Numbered from the stretch's first letter, positions 1 to 7,991 are shown. The stretch is DNA of 64,000 nt from Collinsella sp. AM33-4BH (GCF_003469205.1 NZ_QSIN01000003.1:1-64000); one strand, 5' to 3'. The notes: generated by a model not told the origin, from the sequence alone. Numbers and translations are program-made.

Positions 1-247
1 TGTGTCCATCCTCGCAGTATCCGGTTCTCAAGGTGCACGCCCCGCGGCTGGTCCGGTCCGACCGGGCCGCGCGGCAAGGAGATATATTGCCAGACCGCGA
101 AGCCCTGTGGGACGTCAATTCCACTCTTCACAAGTCCTACACAACATATTGCTTTCTATAGGTAATAGAAAGACTGGTGCGGATCTTCCGCACGTATCAG
201 ATGATGACCCTTTGGTTCAGGAATATATAGAGATCGGTCACCTATAA
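1..247 (-). promoter_or_regulatory. Putative rRNA-operon leader or spacer running off the left edge
   Basis: No convincing protein is encoded here. Read on the minus strand, the last 40 bases contain TTGAGAACCGGATACTG. This resembles the TTGAAAACT-type element that precedes 16S and 23S rRNA in Gram-positive operons. Upstream of it lie small hairpins such as TGCGGA-AGA-TCCGCA and CTTTCTAT...ATAGAAAG. A good promoter lies just before the region. The likely reading is a structured untranslated leader, with an rRNA gene beyond position 1 on the minus strand. No rRNA sequence itself is in the window, so this remains inference. Confidence 0.35.
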
Positions 248-252
248 GTGTT

Positions 253-280
253 TATCTACCCGCGCTTTTAGCAATGTAAA
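253..280 (-). promoter_or_regulatory. Sigma-70-type promoter facing the left edge
   Basis: On the minus strand TTTACA (275-280) is followed after 16 bases by TAGATA (253-258). The promoter sits directly downstream of the rplT terminator, so it starts a new transcript. That transcript would contain the leader-like sequence at 1-247. Confidence 0.45.
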
Positions 281-293
281 CCGCGCTTCAGAT

Positions 294-329
294 AAAAAGA
301 GGGAGCGCCGCGCACAACGCGACACTCCC
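294..329 (-). terminator. Rho-independent terminator after rplT
   Basis: Minus-strand GGGAGTGTCGCG and CGCGGCGCTCCC form a 12-bp stem with two G-U pairs. It closes a five-base loop and is followed by a T-rich tail. It lies about 20 bases after the rplT stop and ends the infC-rpmI-rplT operon. Confidence 0.85.
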
Positions 330-350
330 CTAGCGATTCAAGAGAATCTA

Positions 351-710
351 TTAGGCCTCGAGAGCCTTCTTGGCGATGGTAGCCAGCTCGTTGAAGGACT
401 CGATGTCCTCGTAAGCCATCTGAGCCAGGACCTTGCGGTCGAGCTCGATGCCGGCAACCTTCAGGCCGTGCATGAACTGAGAGTAAGAGATGTCGTTCAG
501 ACGAGCAGCAGCGTTGATACGAGTAATCCAGAGAGAACGGATCTCGCGCTTCTTGTTGCGGCGATCACGATACTGATACTGCAGGGAGTGCTGGACCTGC
601 TCTTTAGCATGCTTGTAAGTACGCGAAGCGGCACCGTAGTAACCCTTCGCACGGTGCATAACGGTACGGCGCTTCTTCTTGGCGGCAACAGCGCGCTTAA
701 TACGTGCCAT
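351..710 (-). CDS. rplT: 50S ribosomal protein L20
   Basis: The 119-residue protein has the expected length and the characteristic basic start MARIKRAVAAKKKRR. The conserved central region contains RDRRNKKREIRSLWITRINA. L20 binds 23S rRNA early in assembly of the large subunit. In many bacteria it also represses its own operon by binding the mRNA leader. It is the last gene of infC-rpmI-rplT, in the usual order, with AGGAG upstream of the ATG. A strong terminator follows. Confidence 0.98.
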   Translation of the reverse strand: MARIKRAVAAKKKRRTVMHRAKGYYGAASRTYKHAKEQVQHSLQYQYRDRRNKKREIRSLWITRINAAARLNDISYSQFMHGLKVAGIELDRKVLAQMAYEDIESFNELATIAKKALEA

Positions 711-756
711 GTTCTATCAACTCCTAGACGGTAAAACGAAAAACGGGAACGCGAAC

Positions 757-948
757 TTAGGCGAGACGCGACTTGATGACCTTGCGGTCGGCAGCGGCGA
801 TCTCGGTCTCCTGACGGAAGCCACGCTTACGCTTGGTGGACTTCTTGCTCAGGATGTGGCTCTTGAAAGCCTTGGCGCGCATAAGCTTGCCGGTACCAGT
901 CTTGCGGAAACGCTTCTTGGTGCCGCTGTGGGACTTCATCTTAGGCAT
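757..948 (-). CDS. rpmI: 50S ribosomal protein L35
   Basis: This is a 63-residue, very basic protein beginning [20 protein letters not shown], the signature of L35. It is a small structural component of the large ribosomal subunit. It lies between infC and rplT as in most bacteria, with AAGGAG before the start codon. The intergenic gaps on both sides (32 and 46 bases) are short, so it is almost certainly co-transcribed with its neighbours. Confidence 0.98.
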   Translation of the reverse strand: MPKMKSHSGTKKRFRKTGTGKLMRAKAFKSHILSKKSTKRKRGFRQETEIAAADRKVIKSRLA

Positions 949-980
949 GAAATACTCCTTAATCGGTTACAGAACACTAG

Positions 981-1535
981 TTACTTGGTATCGCTTGCCG
1001 CTTTATCCTCATCGAAGGCGCCCTTAATCGGGGCGAGCAGCATAAGCATGTTACGGCCTTCCATCTTAGGCTTGGACTCGACCGTAGCGTAAGGCTTGAG
1101 ATCCTCGGCGAGACGCTCGAGAACGTTAAGACCCTGCTCCGGATGAGCCATCTCACGGCCGCGGAACATGATGGTGATCTTAACGCGTGCGCCCTTCTTG
1201 AGGAAACGCAGAACGTGGCCCTTCTTGGTCTCGTAATCGCCAACGTCGATCTTGGGTCGGAACTTCATTTCCTTGACCTCGACCTTGGACTGGTTCTTAC
1301 GAGCGGCCTTGGCCTTCATGGCCTGCTGGTACTTGAACTTACCGTAGTCCATGACCTTGCAGACCGGCGGCTCCGCGTTGGGAGCGATCTCGACCAGGTC
1401 GAGACCCTGATCGTCAGCGACGCGCTGGGCATCGCGGATGGCGAACAGGCCGAGCTGTGAGCCATCGACGCCAATCAAACGGCACGAAGATGCAGTGATC
1501 TCGTCGTTGATGCGGGTGTCATCAGACTTAGCTAT
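981..1535 (-). CDS. infC: Translation initiation factor IF-3
   Basis: The protein contains RINDEI near its N-terminus, the linker region and the C-terminal IF3 domain (KEMKFRPKIDVGDYETK, then KVTI/FRGREM-like and the conserved LAEDL...). IF-3 binds the 30S subunit and discriminates start codons. An ATG at 1550 is in frame, but the only good ribosome-binding site, GGAGG at 1543-1547, overlaps that ATG's own first codons. The site is correctly spaced (8 bases) for an in-frame ATA at 1533-1535. I therefore choose the ATA start (184 residues). Rare AUU, AUC or AUA starts are known for infC in several bacteria and allow self-repression. If ATG is used the protein is 189 residues. Confidence 0.93.
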   Translation of the reverse strand: MAKSDDTRINDEITASSCRLIGVDGSQLGLFAIRDAQRVADDQGLDLVEIAPNAEPPVCKVMDYGKFKYQQAMKAKAARKNQSKVEVKEMKFRPKIDVGDYETKKGHVLRFLKKGARVKITIMFRGREMAHPEQGLNVLERLAEDLKPYATVESKPKMEGRNMLMLLAPIKGAFDEDKAASDTK

Positions 1536-1716
1536 TTTCCCTACCTCCATTCATAAAAAAATAACCCGGCGCTTCTTTGCAACCAGGTCGTACACATAGA
1601 CTTCCTCGATTTGAGGAAGGGAATCTAAGTTGTATGACCAGTCAGCTGCTCATTGGCGCCAAAAGGTGGGAACCCTCAGGTTCCTCTTTAGGGCATTGCG
1701 GGAACAACGCCTTGCG
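1536..1716 (-). promoter_or_regulatory. infC leader: Long structured 5' leader of the infC operon
   Basis: About 180 untranslated bases precede infC. On the minus strand they contain a perfect hairpin GGAACC-TGAG-GGTTCC near the 5' end and another, CTTCCTC...GAGGAAG, in the middle. A GC stretch, GCGCCGGG, is followed by a seven-T run just before the Shine-Dalgarno sequence. GGCGCC further upstream could pair with GCGCC of that stretch. Such leaders usually mediate L20 or IF-3 feedback or attenuation in this operon. A TATTAT at 1718-1723 may be the -10 element, but no clear -35 was found. Confidence 0.5.
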
Positions 1717-1756
1717 AATAATAACACGTACAGCACGTTATCACATTACGTACACG

Positions 1757-1825
1757 AAAAAGGGGCCTTGACCCCCCCCCCTTGAACACTCGCTTGTATG
1801 TATGGTGCCCGAGGCGAGACTCGAA
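1757..1825 (-). repeat. Second copy of the tRNA-Leu 3' end plus terminator
   Basis: This 69-bp segment repeats 1944-2008 with a few changes. It contains 23 bases identical to the tRNA 3' end (CCA, acceptor strand and T-arm, 1803-1825), a short spacer, and a terminator hairpin with an A/T tail (1757-1781). In this copy the hairpin contains a run of ten C on the plus strand. Duplication of a tRNA 3' end is typical of site-specific integration scars, but a local tandem duplication would look the same. Confidence 0.8.
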
Positions 1826-1943
1826 GGGCCTTCGCTTCGCGAAGCTCCAGGCTTCGGGCGCGTGGCGCCCTCGCCACGCTCCGTTACAAACAGGCCACAA
1901 GCCTGTTTGCTTAACGCTTCGCGCGCTCACGCGAGTTCGGCAC
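1803..1943 (-). ncRNA. Possible structured RNA between the tRNA repeats
   Basis: The interval between the two repeats is dense in inverted repeats: CAAACAGGC...GCCTGTTTG, GCGTGGCG...CGCCACGC, and a GAAGC/GCTTC stem. On the minus strand the 5' end GTGCC can pair with GGCAC at the 3' end, which also carries CCA, and a terminator follows. It could be a decayed tRNA-like gene, a small RNA or the remnant of an excised element. It lacks a normal D-arm and anticodon arm, so it is not called a tRNA. Confidence 0.3.
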
Positions 1944-1964
1944 AAAAAGGGGGCCGCAACCCCC
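1944..1964 (-). terminator. Terminator of tRNA-Leu
   Basis: The minus strand reads GGGGG-TTGCGG-CCCCC followed by five T. It lies 22 bases past the tRNA 3' end and would end tRNA transcription before the infC leader. Confidence 0.7.
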
Positions 1965-2008
1965 TTGAACGCTCGCTTGCATGAATGGTGCCCGAGGCGA
2001 GACTCGAA
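1944..2008 (-). repeat. Direct-repeat copy overlapping the tRNA-Leu 3' end
   Basis: This is the partner of the repeat at 1757-1825. It covers the tRNA terminator, the spacer TTGAACGCTCGCTTG and the last 23 bases of the tRNA. The two copies share orientation and start 187 bp apart. Confidence 0.8.
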
Positions 2009-2072
2009 CTCGCACGTTGTTGCCAACGGTGGATTTTGAGTCCACTGCGTCTGCCAATTCCGCCACTCGGGC
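1986..2072 (-). tRNA. tRNA-Leu (anticodon CAA)
   Basis: The acceptor arms GCCCGAG (5') and CTCGGGC (3') pair perfectly, with discriminator A and an encoded CCA. The anticodon stem GTGGA/TCCAC closes the loop CTCAAAA, giving anticodon CAA, which reads UUG. A long variable arm and a T-loop of the TTCGAGTC type are present, as expected for class II tRNA-Leu. Its 3' end is duplicated downstream (see repeats). Only 39 bases separate it from the upstream transglutaminase gene, and any promoter must lie there. Confidence 0.97.
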
Positions 2073-2111
2073 ACACAATGCGTGAGTTAGTTTATCACAG
2101 CTTTCTACCGA

Positions 2112-3545
2112 TTAGTCCGAAAATGGAACTTCGAGCATTTCGATGAGTTCGACCGTGCGGAGCATCTCGCGCCGACGGCATCCGCGACCGTCAACCGAAG
2201 CCTCACCCATCTGGTTATCGTAAGGGTCCTCGCGCATGCCGTCGAAAGAGGGCTCAAACTCTGCCTGGAATCGATTGTTGGCCACCATACGCCACGGGTC
2301 GAGATTGCCAAAGTAGTGACGGCGACGCCACTCCTCCCCCATCCTGCGAGCAGAAGATCCAAATGACACGTCGGCGTTGAGCCAACCGGTTTGCGGCGTA
2401 TAGAACTCTGCCCAGTCGTGCGACCCCACCGAATCGGGCGCAACATACAGGCCGCTCTGCCAACGGGCAGGCACGCCCGCGATACGGCACATGGTGATAA
2501 ACGTGAGCGCCATAACGCCGCAATCGCCGCGGAGCGAATGCGCGCAGTCATCGGCAATAGATCCCAAAAGCAAGTACGGCGGCTGATAGCGATAGTCGAT
2601 ATGCTGCGTCAGGTAATCATAGATAGCACGGGCGCGATCGAGCGGATCCTCGAACCCGTCAATAACACGCTCCGTCAGCTGTCGCAGGTACGGCGTAAAC
2701 GCAATGTGCGGACAATCCTCGGAGGTGTCGACGGGCAGCGGCGCGTCCATGCAAGGATGCGCCGGAAGCGCACCTCCATAGATATCACGATAAGCGGCAT
2801 CGATATGATAGCGATAGGTCACCGAGAATGAATGTTCGGTCGAAGATGACCAGGAGGCAGTACGAGCCGAAACGTTCTCAGAGGCAACGGTGCCCTCCGG
2901 CGTCATATCGAGAACCTCGATATAAGACTGTTGACGACAGGCGGCGGCAACGGGAAGCCACGCACGAACGGTCTCTCCCTCCAACGCGCCGGGGACAGAC
3001 ACGCACGCCTTAAGCGTGATGCCACGAGACAGCCCGCCCTGCGACTCCATATCCTTGAGCATCTGGTTGCGCAGCGCAATTCCATCCGTAGAATCGGGGC
3101 GCAGGCCCGGAACCTCCTTGGGATACACGCGAAGTGAATCGAGGAAGTTATCGAGAACAAACAGCTCACCATCGATAAAGCGCCAGTCAATACGCTTACG
3201 ATCAATCAGATCGTCAAACTGCTCCTCGGTAAACTCAGGCCACTCCTCGCGAATCATCGCAATAGCCCGATCTCGCGACACCGAAAAATGAAGCGGTGTC
3301 TCGAGCATGCGATACCGCTCCGCACGAACACAAGCAGCCAGCAAAGGCTCGGGGTTCTGCTCCAAAAGGCGATCGCAAGCAGCAACAGCCTGCGTCAAAT
3401 ACCCGGCATCCTTAAGACGGAGAATCTCGGGCGGTAGCCCAATATCGAGATGGCGAAAATCATCACAGCAAACATCGACAGAGCAACCAACAGGACCCTC
3501 GTCAATAACCTTCCCATCCGAAGGCAGCACATCAATAACAGCCAT
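2112..3545 (-). CDS. Transglutaminase-like domain protein
   Basis: This 477-residue protein has a transglutaminase/protease-like core near the C-terminus. The triad is visible as Cys342 in RGDCGVMAL, His376 in GSHDWAEFY and Asp392 in NADVSFGS. The N-terminal 300 residues carry no motif I recognise. No signal peptide or membrane segment is seen, so it is probably cytoplasmic. Proteins of this superfamily act as peptidases or amide-bond transferases; the substrate here is unknown. I chose ATG at 3545 because GGAG lies six bases upstream. In-frame ATGs at 3557 and 3581 lack a good site. It is monocistronic, directly upstream of tRNA-Leu. Confidence 0.8.
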   Translation of the reverse strand: MAVIDVLPSDGKVIDEGPVGCSVDVCCDDFRHLDIGLPPEILRLKDAGYLTQAVAACDRLLEQNPEPLLAACVRAERYRMLETPLHFSVSRDRAIAMIREEWPEFTEEQFDDLIDRKRIDWRFIDGELFVLDNFLDSLRVYPKEVPGLRPDSTDGIALRNQMLKDMESQGGLSRGITLKACVSVPGALEGETVRAWLPVAAACRQQSYIEVLDMTPEGTVASENVSARTASWSSSTEHSFSVTYRYHIDAAYRDIYGGALPAHPCMDAPLPVDTSEDCPHIAFTPYLRQLTERVIDGFEDPLDRARAIYDYLTQHIDYRYQPPYLLLGSIADDCAHSLRGDCGVMALTFITMCRIAGVPARWQSGLYVAPDSVGSHDWAEFYTPQTGWLNADVSFGSSARRMGEEWRRRHYFGNLDPWRMVANNRFQAEFEPSFDGMREDPYDNQMGEASVDGRGCRRREMLRTVELIEMLEVPFSD

Positions 3546-3685
3546 ATCAAACTCCATGTCATTAGAACTCTTGAAGCACATTGTAGCGAGATAGAAAAGA
3601 AAGCCCCAACAAAGGAGCCATCAACACCGCTGAACGGTAGTCAATAAATAAATTCAGCCCAGTAACCCTGCAGCGAGTTAACAAA

Positions 3686-3779
3686 GGAGGCCCCGCTTCC
3701 CCGGAGCTGATTCCGTCGCGCGACTTCTGGCGAAGCCAGGTGAGCGCGAGGGAACCAGCGTAGGGGAAACGGGGCCTCC
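3686..3779 (-). terminator. Large branched hairpin downstream of fba
   Basis: GGAGGCCCCGCTTCCCC (3686-3702) pairs with GGGGAAACGGGGCCTCC (3763-3779) over 17 bp with one G-U pair. Inside lies a second stem, TTCC/GGAA with TCGCGC/GCGCGA, and an inner CTGGC-GAA-GCCAG. On the minus strand the stem is followed by TTTGTT. It sits 22 bases past the fba stop and probably terminates or stabilises that mRNA. At 94 bases it is unusually long for a simple terminator. Confidence 0.6.
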
Positions 3780-3801
3780 GGCGGGAAAGTTAAACCGCTA
3801 C

Positions 3802-4668
3802 TTACGCCTTGTTGACGGAGCCAAACTCCTCCATGAGCTCCTTGGTGCGGGCAACGATGTTGTCGCGACCAGGCTTGAGGAGCTTGCGGGGGTCGAAGCC
3901 CTTGCCCTGCTGATCCTTGCCAGCCTCGATGTACTCGCGGACGCCCTTGGCGAAGACGAGCTGCAGGTCGGTGTTGACGTTGATCTTGGAGATGCCCAAG
4001 GAGATGGCCTTCTTGATCTGATCCTCGGGGATGCCGGTGCCACCGTGCAGGACGAGGGGCAGGTCACCGGTCTGGGCCTTGATCTCGCCCAGACGCTCGA
4101 AGGAAAGGCCAGCCCAGTCGGCGGGATACACGCCGTGGATGTTGCCGATGCCGCAGGCGAGGAAGTCGACGCCCAGGTCAGCAATCTGCTTGCACTCAGC
4201 GGGGTCAGCGAGCTCGCCGTTGGAGGTCACGCCGTCCTCGGTGCCGCCGATGCCGCCGACCTCGGCCTCGATGGACATGCCCTTGGAGTGGGCAAGCTCA
4301 ACGAGCTCCTTGGTGCGGTCGAGGTTAAGCTGGAAGGTCTCCTCGTGAGAGCCGTCATACATGATGGATGTGAAGCCGGCCTCGATGCACTTGAAGCAGT
4401 CCTCGTAAGAACCGTGATCGAGGTGAAGGGCGACGGGAACGGTAACGCCCGTGGCCTCGACGGCAGCCTTGACCATGTCGGCGCAGACCTTGAAACCGCC
4501 CATCCACTTAGCGGCACCAGCGGTGCACTGAAGGATCAGCGGAGACTTGGCCTCCTCGGCGGCCTGGAGAATAGCCAGGGTCCACTCGAGGTTGTTGGTG
4601 TTGAAGGCACCGAGAGCGTACTTGCCGGCCTCGGCCTTCTTGAGCATGTCTGCTGCGTTGACGAGCAT
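3802..4668 (-). CDS. fba: Class II fructose-1,6-bisphosphate aldolase
   Basis: The 288-residue protein is a zinc-dependent aldolase that splits fructose 1,6-bisphosphate in glycolysis. The start MLVNAADMLKKAEAGKYALG, the zinc-site region LHLDHGS, YDGSHE, EAEVGGIGGTEDG and LHGGTGI are all present. GGAGGT lies 9 bases before the ATG at 4668. A longer frame extending upstream lacks such a site and crosses the promoter. It is monocistronic with a TAAAAT-type -10 upstream. A long hairpin follows the stop codon. Confidence 0.96.
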   Translation of the reverse strand: MLVNAADMLKKAEAGKYALGAFNTNNLEWTLAILQAAEEAKSPLILQCTAGAAKWMGGFKVCADMVKAAVEATGVTVPVALHLDHGSYEDCFKCIEAGFTSIMYDGSHEETFQLNLDRTKELVELAHSKGMSIEAEVGGIGGTEDGVTSNGELADPAECKQIADLGVDFLACGIGNIHGVYPADWAGLSFERLGEIKAQTGDLPLVLHGGTGIPEDQIKKAISLGISKINVNTDLQLVFAKGVREYIEAGKDQQGKGFDPRKLLKPGRDNIVARTKELMEEFGSVNKA

Positions 4669-4694
4669 AAAAGAAACCTCCTGTAAGGTTGCTC

Positions 4695-4735
4695 CGATAA
4701 CGCCTGAGATTTTACCACGGCGTACCCGAGCATAA
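4695..4735 (-). promoter_or_regulatory. Probable fba promoter
   Basis: On the minus strand TTTATG is followed after about 16 bases by TAAAAT, roughly 40 bases upstream of the fba start. The -35 match is only partial, so the assignment is tentative. It is the best candidate in the 195-bp gap between fba and the metallo-hydrolase gene. Confidence 0.4.
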
Positions 4736-4863
4736 ACGTTCGTTTGTTCACGAATATCGTCCAAACAGACTTTTTTTGACCGTTTGCCCTACGGAATCGA
4801 CCCGTTGGGGAAAAATAGCTTGACGTTTGGACGCTTCTCGTGCTTCAGGAGCTGACTATAAAG

Positions 4864-5547
4864 CTACACCTGCATGAAAGGGTTCTGCATGAGCTCGCGT
4901 GCCATGGATGTCGAATCGCCATGGCCGGTTAGGCAAACGGTATCGGGCGGGAGAAGCCGGGCGAGCTTGGAGAGCGAGCGCAGAATCGCTGCCTCGTCGC
5001 CACCGGCAAGATCGGTGCGGCCGTGGCTGCCCGGGAATAGTGTGTCGCCCACAAAAGCAATGTTCCCCTGCTCCGTGGCAGCAAACAAGACGATCCCTCC
5101 CGGCGTATGCCCTGGCGTCTCGATCGCCTGCAGGCAGATATCGCCCACCTCGATCGTATCGCCCTCGGCGAGCAGGCGCGTCGGCTCCCCGGGGTCAGGC
5201 GTCTCAATGCCCCACATAGCTCGTTGTTCCTCGATGTTCGCATGCGGCACAGCTGCGTCCTTGTCACACAGCCCGTACAGGGCGTCAGGGCCAACGGCGG
5301 CCCGAACTCCAGCGACACCGCCCACGTGATCGGCGTGACCGTGCGTACAAACGGCACCGAGCACATGCACATCGGGATGTCCGGCTCGAATATGCCCAAC
5401 GATGCTCTCGCCCTCCCACGCGGGATCGATGATCAGGCATTCGCCGCTGGAAATCACGGCGTAGCTGTTGGTCTGGATGGGACCGTTGACAAGGGTTTCG
5501 ATTGAAACCGAGCCCCGAGGGGTTAAATCCAAAGTCGCAACAGCCAT
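4864..5547 (-). CDS. MBL-fold metallo-hydrolase (glyoxalase II-like)
   Basis: The 227-residue protein has the metal-binding motif THGHADH (residues 68-74), followed by ETPGHTPGG, FVGDTLFPGSHGRTD and LTGHGDST. These form a complete two-metal site of the GloB/MBL hydrolase type. Members hydrolyse thioesters such as S-lactoylglutathione, or related substrates; the exact one is not visible. AAGGAGG precedes the ATG at good spacing. It lies 83 bases downstream of rel on the same strand and may share its transcript. Confidence 0.88.
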   Translation of the reverse strand: MAVATLDLTPRGSVSIETLVNGPIQTNSYAVISSGECLIIDPAWEGESIVGHIRAGHPDVHVLGAVCTHGHADHVGGVAGVRAAVGPDALYGLCDKDAAVPHANIEEQRAMWGIETPDPGEPTRLLAEGDTIEVGDICLQAIETPGHTPGGIVLFAATEQGNIAFVGDTLFPGSHGRTDLAGGDEAAILRSLSKLARLLPPDTVCLTGHGDSTSMARELMQNPFMQV

Positions 5548-5630
5548 GCGTACGTCCTCCTTCTATAAGCGTCGAGGCATCAAACGATGCCTCGAACGTA
5601 GCCAATGTCAAATCTGCTGCGCCGGCAAGC

Positions 5631-7991
5631 CTACACACGACGCTTGAGCTGAGCTCCACCCTCACCAGGCATCAAACGGCGCGCGTCATAGACCGAGTCG
5701 ACACTGCTAATCGATGCCAGCAGCGGATCCAGACCGCTCGCGTCAGAAATCTCGACCATAAAGCGCAGGGTTGCAATACCCTCGCGGTTGGTCGACGTGG
5801 CGGCAGAAAGGATATTGCCCCCCGCATCGCCAATGGCAATGGTGACATCCTTGAGCAGGCCCATGCGGTCCAGGCACTCGACCACGATCTCGACCTGGAA
5901 GAGGGCGTCGGCAGCGCCGTCCCACTCCACTTCGATCATGCGCTCGGGATGCTCCATAAGACCCTTGACGTTGGGGCAATTGGCGCGATGCACCGAAACG
6001 CCGCGGCCGCGCGTGATGAAGCCCACGATGTCGTCGCCCGTCACAGGGTTGCAACAATGCGCCAGACGAACCAGCAAGCCGCTGTTGCTCTCGCCCTTGA
6101 CGATAATGCCGTTGCTGGCGCTCTTGCCGCGCTTTTGCGGCTTGCGGTTGGAACCGCGGGCAGGCTGCTTGACGACCTCGGCGATAGCCTCGGCCTTGGA
6201 GAGCTGCTCCTCGGGCTTGGGGTCCAAGATTTGCTCGACCTTGTTACCCACAGCGCGCGGGGCAACCTTGCCGGCGCCGACGGCGGCAAACAGGTCCTCG
6301 AGCTGCTTGTAATTAAACTGCTCCGCCACGGCGTTGAGCGCACGCGTGGATCGCGGCGTAGAGATGCCGTACCCGCGCTTGCGCAGGTCCTTGGCCAGTA
6401 TATCGCGACCGGCGGCAGCGTCGTCGTCCTTGGTTGCGGCGGCAAAATAGCGGCGGATCTTTGACTTGGCCGAAGGCGTCTTGACGATCTTGAGCCAATC
6501 ACGCGACGGCTTGGAGCTCTTGTTGGTCAGGATTTCAACGCGGTCGCCCGTCTTGATCTCGTGCGTGAGCGGGGCCACCGCACCGTTGATCTTAGCGCCG
6601 ACGCAGTGGTTGCCTACCTCGGTGTGAACGGCGTAGGCAAAGTCGAGCGGCGTGGAGCCGGCACGAAGTGCCATGACCTCGCCCTTGGGCGTAAAGACAA
6701 AAATCTCCTGGTCAAACAAGTCAACCTTCAGCGAGTGCAGGTATTCCTTGGCGTCGGTGATTTCATCAGACGCAGCCCAATCGAGCGAATGCTTGAGCCA
6801 GTTAATCTGGTCGTCTAGACGTTGAGCGTCATTGGTCTTAGACGCAGACGATCCGCCCGACTTCTTATAGAGCCAGTGGGCGGCAATGCCGTACTCGGCC
6901 TGCTCGTGCATCTCGTAGGTTCGAATCTGAATCTCGAGCGGACGAGCTGTGGGGCCGATAACCGTCGTATGGAGCGACTGGTAGTTATTGACCTTGGGCA
7001 TGGCGATATAGTCTTTAAAGCGACCGGGCATGGGGTGCCATAGTGTGTGCACCGCGCCGAGCGTGGAGTAGCAATCGCGCACCGAATGCGTGATGACGCG
7101 CAGTGCCACTAGGTCGTAGATCTCGGAGAATTCCTTGCCCTTGCGCTTCATCTTTTGGTAAATGGACCAATAGTGCTTGGAGCGGCCATTAATCTGGAAG
7201 CCCTCCAGGCCAATGCGGTTGAGCTCATCGGTGAGCGTCTTGATGGTCTCGGCCAGATAGCGCTCGCGAACCTCGCGCGACTCAGCCACCATGCGCGCGA
7301 TGCGCTGGTAGGCATCGGGCTCCAGGTAGAAGAAGGACAGGTCCTCGAGCTCCCACTTAATAGAGCTCATGCCCAGACGGTCGGCCAGGGGCGCGTACAC
7401 GTCCATGGTCTCGCGAGCCTTAAACAGGCGACGGTCCTCGCGCAGGGCTGCAAGGGTGCGCATGTTATGCAGGCGGTCGGCAAGCTTAACGATAATGACG
7501 CGGATGTCCTTGGACATGGCGAGGAACATCTTGCGCAGCGTAAGCGCCTGCTTCTCGTCCATGCTATCGACTTCAATGTTGGTGAGCTTGGTCACGCCAT
7601 CGACGAGCTCGGCCACCGTATCGCCAAACAGGCCGGAAACATCGGCAAGCGAGGTCTCGGTGTCCTCGACGGTATCGTGCAACAGCGCGGCGCACACCAC
7701 ATCGCAGTCCATCTTGAGGTCGGCCAAAATGATAGCCACCTCGACGGGATGGTTAATGTACATCTCACCCGAGCGGCGCTTTTGGTTGCAGTGCTTCTCG
7801 GCAGCAAAGCAATAGGCCTGCTCCACCTTAGAAAAGTCGTCCTCATTCATATATTTGAGGCACAGGCGCTCCAGCCTGTCGTAGCTGTCCGCCATAATCT
7901 CGGGCGGCAGCTCATCGGCATGCTTATAGTGCTCCATCTCCGAAAACGGCTGGAGGGTGGAATCATGGGCGGTACGGGCTGCGGCATCCAT
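5631..7991 (-). CDS. rel: Bifunctional (p)ppGpp synthetase/hydrolase Rel
   Basis: The 786-residue protein makes and degrades the stringent-response alarmone (p)ppGpp. The N-terminal HD hydrolase domain carries HDTVEDT (His105-Asp106) and RLHNMRTL. The synthetase domain has YDLVALRVI and the nucleotide/pyrophosphate-transfer region ending YQSLHTTV and AEYGIAAHW. A TGS domain (EIFVFTPKGEVMAL) and a C-terminal ACT domain complete the long RSH architecture. Both catalytic halves look intact. AAGGGGA precedes the ATG. The gene follows the RecJ-helicase fusion by 15 bases on the same strand and is probably co-transcribed with it. Confidence 0.97.
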   Translation of the reverse strand: MDAAARTAHDSTLQPFSEMEHYKHADELPPEIMADSYDRLERLCLKYMNEDDFSKVEQAYCFAAEKHCNQKRRSGEMYINHPVEVAIILADLKMDCDVVCAALLHDTVEDTETSLADVSGLFGDTVAELVDGVTKLTNIEVDSMDEKQALTLRKMFLAMSKDIRVIIVKLADRLHNMRTLAALREDRRLFKARETMDVYAPLADRLGMSSIKWELEDLSFFYLEPDAYQRIARMVAESREVRERYLAETIKTLTDELNRIGLEGFQINGRSKHYWSIYQKMKRKGKEFSEIYDLVALRVITHSVRDCYSTLGAVHTLWHPMPGRFKDYIAMPKVNNYQSLHTTVIGPTARPLEIQIRTYEMHEQAEYGIAAHWLYKKSGGSSASKTNDAQRLDDQINWLKHSLDWAASDEITDAKEYLHSLKVDLFDQEIFVFTPKGEVMALRAGSTPLDFAYAVHTEVGNHCVGAKINGAVAPLTHEIKTGDRVEILTNKSSKPSRDWLKIVKTPSAKSKIRRYFAAATKDDDAAAGRDILAKDLRKRGYGISTPRSTRALNAVAEQFNYKQLEDLFAAVGAGKVAPRAVGNKVEQILDPKPEEQLSKAEAIAEVVKQPARGSNRKPQKRGKSASNGIIVKGESNSGLLVRLAHCCNPVTGDDIVGFITRGRGVSVHRANCPNVKGLMEHPERMIEVEWDGAADALFQVEIVVECLDRMGLLKDVTIAIGDAGGNILSAATSTNREGIATLRFMVEISDASGLDPLLASISSVDSVYDARRLMPGEGGAQLKRRV

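Noticed and set aside
2..247. 81-codon plus-strand frame at the left edge
   Set aside because: It has no SD site and no family, and overlaps structured leader-like sequence on the other strand.
1803..1943. A second tRNA gene
   Set aside because: Only the 3' end matches a tRNA; no anticodon arm or D-arm can be drawn.
1688..2074. 128-codon minus-strand frame through the tRNA-Leu region
   Set aside because: It runs through tRNA-Leu and its duplicated tail; the amino-acid pattern simply repeats because the DNA does.
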